DNA from: Leptidea sinapis
Lineage: Eukaryota > Arthropoda > Insecta > Lepidoptera > Pieridae
NCBI RefSeq assembly: GCF_905404315.1
Contig: NC_066272.1
Span: forward strand, 9,858,001-9,922,000
Reading direction: 5' to 3'
Length of the DNA stretch: 64,000 nucleotides
The notes under the pieces are model-generated. The model did no database searches and was not told the origin of the DNA. It was given only the letters and a program-made list of their open reading frames with translations. Position numbers and translations under genes: made by a program. Every line of letters begins with the position of its first letter. Within the stretch, counting starts at the first letter, position 1. Below, one piece after another: positions 57,551-64,000 of the stretch.

Positions 57551-58195
57551 GTTTTGTTGAGAGAGGGGGGATGGGCTCCGGTTCTCGACACTAACCTATG
57601 CGAGTGTGGTAATTAACCCGAACGAGTCTTGCCCGATTACTCCTATGATGATAACAACTTAATAAGTTATAACCATTATTAAAATCGAATTTAACAATAA
57701 TATTTTTGATAAACTTTATGATAATCTTCATGCGACTCCTTGAAGAAAGTCAAGTCAGTCTTAATGTAATCGTCTAGTTATTTCTATTACAATGTTTCAT
57801 GTATAGAATAACTACGCGAATGAAATAAATCATAACATACAAAATTATTGAAGTGGAAATGTTTTCCCGGAAGTATTCATTTGTATTTGACTAATTTGAA
57901 GACGTGACACTCCCAGGAGCCTTGAGCCATAATAGCTATGCTTGGTATTTACACAGCTTAGCCTCAATAACGGGAAAACAAAACTAACAATTTAAGCGTT
58001 TATGTTTTTTTATGTAATAGCCTATCTTTAGAGACGAAATGTAGAGTCTTTTATGGCGTTTTCAGCTCTTACAGAGAACTAAAATCTTTTTACGTCTGGA
58101 ATCAGTAAAAAAATTTAATCCCTTAGTTTCTGTTAAGCATTAATATTCCTGTACCTGCCGACTTTATATCAACCCCTATTTCCTGTCTTGTTATA

Positions 58196-58541
58196 TCTTA
58201 TAATATATATAAATTCAGTGTCCTGATCTTGTTTCCAGTGAACTCCTAAACTAATGAACGGATTTTAATGGGGATTACTTCATGGAGCGGAGTTTAGTAC
58301 AACTTGAGAGATAGGATAGTTTTTATTTCGATTTGGGACCCTTTGATTTTTATTTCCAATATTTGTTTTGTATGAGGGAATCTTTTGACGCACGGTTTGA
58401 CAGTTCTGCTGAGAAACAATTTATAACAACAGGGAGCATATTTTACGATATAATTCTTGATGAAATGAAATATTATTGATACTTTAATAAAAATCAGGAT
58501 TTTATTTATTATCTACAGAACAACGTCTGTCTGTCAGCTAG
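58196..58541 (+). mobile_element. Helitron-like element
   Basis: Starts TCTTATAATATATATAAATT after A and ends CTGTCAGCTAG before T; 346 bases; same family as 20823-21156. Confidence 0.6.
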
Positions 58542-58914
58542 TCTTAAATAAAACTCACATAGGAATAGTATTATGTAGTTATTAGTATAGGAGAATGCTT
58601 AGAAACATCACTTTCTCTTAACTCAGGAAGCTTTTTGCTTCTTTCTTTTGCAAGGTTTTCACAATGAACAGTGAAAATTGCGCACAATAGTCAAGCTAAG
58701 TGGTCACCGTAAAATGTTCGTCATCACATTCAAACAATTGACGAGTAATTGATATACGACAACAGTTTGAATCGAGGCTATGTTAGCTCTTAAAATGTCT
58801 TAAGGTAATTTCCTTATCCCGATGTATGTTACGTGTGTTGATAGTTTAATGCGAATGTGAACGTATTCTTAACATCATGTTGATGCCCAAAATATATACT
58901 GTTACTAGCTGACC

Positions 58915-59224
58915 CGGCAAACGTTGTTTTGCCATATAAATTATTTATAGAGTTAGAACGTTTCTTGGAAATTGCAATATTACTTTATTTTTCTAAAATA
59001 AAGGATTTTCTAAAATAAACGTAGCCTATGTTACTCCTTATTACATCAGCTACCTGCCAATAAAAGTCCCGTCAAAATAGGTCTAGCCATTTCAAAGATT
59101 AACAAACAGACAGACAAAAATGTTATTTTGGTGTATGTACCGTATATATATTCATATACATGTAGTAAAAAACGGTTATTTCAATATTACAAACAGAAAC
59201 TCCAATTTTATTTATATGTATAGA
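58915..59224 (-). mobile_element. Helitron-like element with clean ends
   Basis: On the minus strand it starts TCTATACATATAAATA after A and ends CCGGGTCAGCTAG before T; 310 bases. Confidence 0.68.
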
Positions 59225-60165
59225 TTTAGTCGTTTGTTTAATATTATAGAATAGTTAAAAATATTTTTCTGAGTCAGTCTGGATCCGAAATAATTTTAAT
59301 GAAGTTTATTCTGAGGCTCTTTTGCTAACAAGAGGTGGGTTCCTTCAGAAATGGATATAAGTTTTCATTAGTAAAGGTCGGCGGGCCTCTAATAATTCCA
59401 TCGCTAAAACATGCAAATTTTGATAGTTTTTCATTTCATTATTTAAATACTACTACTAGATAACAATTAAAAGTAAATACCAAACCACTGGTTGTAAAAG
59501 ACAAAAGAAAATTGCAGTGTTTTAACCTCAATTACAGCCTGTGTTATTGAAAAATCAATATTTTTATCAGTACGTCTCTATTTACAACCCTATAAACTCA
59601 TTTTATTATAAGAAATAGTAATGTTGGTATTAAATATAACATTTTAAAGTGGTTTACAAAGATTTTATCTTTTCATTTAACCTTGAAACAAACTCGGCAG
59701 ACTAACTGTTTTTATTAAGTATAAAAACACGTAAAAATACCTTTCAGTATTACATCACGAAACATTAACAACACGACATCTTATATATTAGTCGAATAAT
59801 ATAAATTGCTTATTATAAGATATTTATTGAATTCCAAAACAATAAGTTACATCTATATACGTGAATGAGTAACGAACAAAGGTTATAATATATACTATGA
59901 AAGAACAATAGTGACTTATCATTTAAATGAATGTGACAAACAAAGGACTCGCAATGACGAGATTTAAGTATAATAATATAATAATAATATAATATAATAA
60001 ACAGGTTTCTATTTTTAATTCATTTCAATTTTATTGCTTTATATTTAAAAACTGGAGCAAACCCCGCGAATATTGCTCTCAGGACAGTTACGAGAAAATT
60101 ACCACAACGTCATAGAATCTAGCGTCAGCCATGAATGACGTGGTCGTTGATCGCTTCTCTTGCCA
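59225..60165. other. Spacer upstream of the small gene
   Basis: AT-rich with nothing recognised up to the promoter motifs; an ATA-rich run lies at 59970-60000. Confidence 0.4.
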
Positions 60166-60169
60166 AGAG

Positions 60170-60185
60170 TGAGTCAGATATAAAA
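60170..60185 (+). promoter_or_regulatory. TATA box with adjacent AP-1-like site for the small gene
   Basis: TGAGTCA (60170-60176), an AP-1 consensus, is followed two bases later by TATAAAA (60179-60185), about 72 bases before the exon 1 ATG. A CRE-like TGACGTGG lies at about 60137. The spacing fits a TATA promoter starting near 60210. Positions are seen; use is inferred. Confidence 0.42.
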
Positions 60186-60256
60186 CTTCGTTATTAAGTA
60201 AATATCTCGCATTTTATATCGTGTCGCCGATCAGTGAAGTCCGGTGTTCAGTGTAA

Positions 60257-60849
60257 ATGTTTGTAAACGGCGTAGAAATTATAAATACGCGACTGGAAAA
60301 CATAAGCATAGACAGCGGCGACGTGAGTAAGTATTTTTTAATTTGTTTGATTCCTAGCAGTCTGTTTGTTATCGCATTGATAACGTATTAAGTACTTTAA
60401 ATGCTGTTAGTGTTCAGTTCGTGTAACTTTATTTAATTATCACTTGAAAGTAGCACACGATATTGGAGGGTTTACCTACATCTGTTGAAATATTAAATTT
60501 TTGAATAACACGCAATGCAGCAAAACGGTACAAATGTATTTTACTTTAAAAGTTATTGACAATAAGAAATTGTTTGTTATACATTGCTTTGTCTACATAA
60601 GTTACAATTAATGTAATTTATTTTTCAGGCGAGATGGATTCACAATCGAAAAATTCAACAATAAACTCGAAAGGAAAGTTGCCAGTTTTGGATATTCCAC
60701 CTTCGCCCAGTATTCAGATCAAAGACACGGATCAAACTCCACAAAGGATTGACAACCCTTGGCTCTTAAGGGTACAGAATGATATACCTTCGACTCCACC
60801 TCCCAAAGTTGAGAAACCAGGTGGATTTTTTCCACAAAGAATCGGATAA
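60257..60849 (+). CDS. Small proline-rich protein of unknown function (2 exons, 96 aa)
   Basis: Exon 1 60257-60326 (MFVNGVEIINTRLENISIDS, then GDV) has a consensus donor GTGA|GTAAGT in phase 1. Exon 2 60629-60849 follows TTTTTCAG and encodes SEMDSQSKNSTINSKGK, LPVLDIPPSPSIQIKDTDQ, DNPWLLRVQNDIPSTPPPKV and EKPGGFFPQRIG. The total is 291 nt with stop. I do not recognise the family. No signal peptide, membrane segment or cysteine is visible. It looks like a small, soluble, partly disordered protein. The context of the exon 1 ATG is poor; translation may instead begin at the internal Met at 60634 (71 aa). A TATA box lies upstream and AATAAA downstream. It is divergent from tau. Confidence 0.62.
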
Positions 60850-61155
60850 AACATACAATAATATAATCTGTAAGGCTATATTGAATTTTGGAATGGAAGG
60901 ATTTCTGCCGCGTACAGATTGAACTTTCATTTGTAATATCAGGTGTAATGGAAAGAATAGTTTGTGCAATGAAATATGTGTTGTGAATTCCATATCCGTG
61001 TTAACTATTGAATGACTGGACGGAGGTATAGCAATGTAAATGTGTATTGAAACTCGTGGCTGTTACAACGAACTATTAAATAATTTCGGATTTAGTGCTT
61101 GACTATTGTGAGTAGATTAGCTTAAATTTATTATGATTCATTATAATGTTAGTTA

Positions 61156-61161
61156 AATAAA
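61156..61161 (+). promoter_or_regulatory. Candidate poly(A) signal of the small gene
   Basis: AATAAA about 307 bases after the stop, followed by T-rich sequence. It would give a 3' UTR of roughly 330 bases. Confidence 0.4.
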
Positions 61162-61250
61162 TATTTGGTACAACAAGCGATTTTCTTTATAGCGATTTTA
61201 TTAGTGCACGTATTAATAATCAAATCATCGGGAGGTCAATTTAAAAAAAA

Positions 61251-61632
61251 TCCCTACTGAATATTATAAATGTGAATGTAAGTTTGTTACTTTTACGCCG
61301 GAGCTACTGAACCGATTTTGATGAAATTTTGTACAGCGATAGACTGGAGCTTGGGAAAGGACATAGGCTACATTTTAACCCGGAAAAATCCATGGTTCCC
61401 GCGGAAATTGTGAAAAACTGAAATTGTGGTCGTTGAACTATATATATACCAATAATAGGTTTAGTTTGCTATATAGCAATCTTCCTTAAAATAATATTCA
61501 TATAATATGTTCGGAACAGGAGTGAAAACGGGAACCGGAACAGGAATAGGACACGAGATAATCTTCAATTACAAACTTGCTTATATTTAAAAACCCTTTA
61601 TCTACGCGGAAGAAGTCGCGGGCATCAGTTAG
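61251..61632 (+). mobile_element. Helitron-like element (Lep1 type)
   Basis: Starts TCCCTACTGAATATTATAAA after A and ends CGCGGGCATCAGTTAG before T (CTAG changed to TTAG); 382 bases. Confidence 0.65.
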
Positions 61633-61941
61633 TATAATATAAGTCAGAGGCCAGTTTTTGTTAAACATTCTTTTGTACCCGTAAGATAGTCTTATTAGCT
61701 GATCAAATGATCTTAAAACAACGCCTTGTTAATAAGCATTATTATTTTATTTAAATTTATTTTCGTAAAATTATTATTTTTATATAAAAAAAGCAAACGC
61801 TTGTCTTTTTCAAGTAATTTAAGTTATTATTAAATTTAAGAATATTTTAGATCTATATGTGACAATCTTAGTTCTTGACTTTTGTCTAAGAGATAGACCG
61901 CGAAAATTATAAGGCAGATTTATAGATTTTCTTGGCTCTCT

Positions 61942-62257
61942 CTTTTTTTTTTTAAGAATAAGGGACAAGACGAGCATGACCTTCAGCTCATTGTAATTGA
62001 TCCGCCCTGCCCATTACAATGCAATACCGCTCAGGATTCTTGAAACACGTAGGGACTCTCAGCGGAACTACTACTGCGCTCGTCACCTTGAGGCATAAGT
62101 TGTTAATTCTCATTTGCCAATTAATTTCACTAGCTACGGCGCCCTTCCGACCGAAACACAATAATGTTTACACATAACTGCTTCACGGCAGAAATAGGCA
62201 CCGTTGTGGTACCCATAATCTAGCCGGCATCCTGTGCAAAGGTGCTTCCCACTGGTA
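61942..62257 (-). mobile_element. Complete SINE copy, reverse orientation
   Basis: T tract at 61942-61953, then the full family sequence to CCCACTGGTA. Confidence 0.8.
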
Positions 62258-62699
62258 ATGTCCACTTTTCATGTTCTTGTCAACAACTGAAGGTTAGCTC
62301 AACGAACTTCTTCCTGTTTTATGATAGTTTTCCAGATATTCCGGAGCCACGATTACCTTTTCCTCTATTTTGCCAATCAATCCAATCAGATATGCTACTT
62401 TTCTTCGTTTGACTGACTGCAACATTTCTAAATTTCTGCCAACGCACTGGTGTACCGCGACATGCATTTAAATGTGACAATTAATCTTGGTCTTAAGTAT
62501 TATGAATGATTATTATTTTTTTCTATCTGCTTAATTTAAAGCACTCGCTTGCATCTGTCAACTGCTCTATTATGTTTGCAGATAACGGTCTGATACGTTT
62601 ATCCTAAATTACAAGTCAAAATAAAATTTTAAAAGTTGCAACTGCATTTGGAACTAATAATTAGAGAATTCAAAATTGACTGTTCGACATTAGAACGCC

Positions 62700-63930
62700 T
62701 CAATTCAATTGTCGTTCTGTTAGAAGAATCGAGGCACAGTGCGGTCACAGTAGACAGTACATAATATGTCTACTGTGGTATTAGAAACTCAACGGGTGTG
62801 GCATAAAGCGCTTATAGCGAAACTGCCATCCTATGGGCTTCCCGAGAAGTTGTGCAAATGGGTCACTAGCTTTTTGGCTGATCGGAGCATCAAGGTTGTT
62901 ATCAACGGTGCATGCTCCGACTTAAAACCCATAAACTCTGGTGTCCCTCAAGGTTGTGTGCTATCCCCTACGCTGTTTCTTCTGCATATCAATGATATGC
63001 TGCAAATCAGCAATATTCATTGCTATGCAGACGACAGCACAGGGTATGCTTCCTACACCGGCCGTGCCAACATGTCCCGGGATAGCGTAGAACCGGAACA
63101 AACTTGTGTCTGAAATCGAGACTATGCTTTGCAAAGTCTCGGAATGGGGCTGACAAAATTTAGCCCAATTCAACCCCAAGAAGACACAAGTTTGTGCGTT
63201 CACCACTAAAAAGTCTCCCTTTGTCGTATCCCCTCGATTCGAGATCACTCCTCTAACTGCCACAGCCTGTTCAGTTCCGTGGTCACTTGGAAGAGAAGGC
63301 CAAACTGGCCTCTAAAAAGCTTGGTGTACTCAGTAAGGCGAGACAGTAGTTCACTAAAAGCCACCGCCTGCAACTTTATAAGGCGCAAATTCGGCCTCAC
63401 ATGAAGTACTGTTCTCACCTCTGGGCGGGTGCTCCCCAGTACCATCTTCTTCCATTTGACCGCATACAACGAAGAGCGGCTCGAATCATCGACGATCAAG
63501 TCATCTCCGATCGGCTTGATTCTTTAGCATTGCGTAGAGATGTGGGTTCTCTCTGCATCTTCTACCGCATTTATCACGGGGAGTGCTCAGAGGAGTTGTT
63601 CGGGTTGATTCCAGCGGCCAAATTCCACCACCGGACATTACGTGCAAAGTACCATCCGCATCACGTAGACGTCTGGCATTCCTAAAACCGCGCGTTTTGT
63701 TCGAAACTTCTTGCCTCGCACAGCCACGTTGTGGAATCAACTACCGGAAGCGTTCTTCCCGAACAGATACGACTTAGGGACCTTCAAGAAAAAAGCATAC
63801 TACCTTAAAGGCCGGCAACGCATTTCTTGACACATCTGTTGTTGCCGATGCCCATGGGCGGTTGCCTCACCTCTCCCCATCCCGTGAGCCTCTTGCCCGT
63901 TTGCTCCCTCTCATATAAAAAAAAAAACCC
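62700..63930 (+). pseudogene. Jockey/CR1-like LINE, 5'-truncated and frameshifted
   Basis: Open from about 62766: LPSYGLPEKLCKWVTSFLAD, NSGVPQGCVLSPTLFLLHIN and the catalytic CYADDSTGYAS (about 63025). Frames then shift: KTQVCAFTTKKSPF, QLYKAQIRPHMKYCSHLWAG, PQYHLLPFDRIQRRAARIID, and finally TWNQLPEAFFPNRYDLGTFK and YYLKGRQRIS, with an A tail at 63919-63929. At least three breaks. Confidence 0.82.
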
Positions 63931-64000
63931 AACGGCCACTCTTTTCAATCAAATAGAGTATTTTATAATGGCCGTAATATACATAACAAATTAGTTTGTA

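Noticed and set aside
1..64000. A novel multigene defence or biosynthetic cluster
   Set aside because: Only three host genes are found, with separate promoters and unrelated roles; the rest is transposon debris.

Overview
The window is AT-rich nuclear DNA from an insect, almost certainly a moth or butterfly. The genes have short exons and long introns with normal GT-AG junctions. The spacers are full of repeats typical of Lepidoptera: one abundant SINE family, CTAG-ending Helitron-like elements, Jockey/CR1-type and RTE-type LINE 3' ends, mariner elements and foldback MITEs. Nothing points to bacteria or organelles. There is no rRNA gene, CRISPR array or operon.

Three host genes can be rebuilt. 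(1) Plus strand, 6319-31427: a 16-exon gene for a RUSC-type adaptor with a RUN domain and a C-terminal SH3 domain. All splice phases agree and give 1627 aa. (2) Minus strand, 57550-45048: a tau/MAP2/MAP4-family microtubule-associated protein with five tandem repeats, about 789 aa. Its first coding exon is tentative, and it has two possible C-termini. (3) Plus strand, 60257-60849: a two-exon gene for a 96-aa proline-rich protein that I do not recognise.

Layout: 1-6 kb is upstream spacer with a (CATT)n-tailed RTE fragment, a dead DD37D mariner relative and a tRNA-like repeat. 6.3-31.4 kb is the RUSC gene. Its introns hold a full-length mariner with an intact transposase ORF, SINEs (one inside another), two related foldback elements, a hAT-type MITE and a tRNA-like palindrome. 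31.4-45 kb separates the 3' ends of RUSC and tau and is mostly retroelement debris. 45-57.6 kb is tau. 57.6-60.2 kb lies between the divergent starts of tau and the small gene. 61-64 kb is again transposon debris, ending in a Jockey/CR1-like reverse transcriptase relic.

The host genes are not a pathway cluster. RUSC proteins act in vesicle traffic and signalling and tau acts on microtubules; nothing in the sequence links them beyond adjacency. I found no convincing undescribed multigene system. The most unusual structures are the tRNA-like cloverleaf repeat and its head-to-head palindrome at 30.4-30.8 kb, the intact mariner at 8.3-9.6 kb, and possible early-termination isoforms of RUSC and tau.
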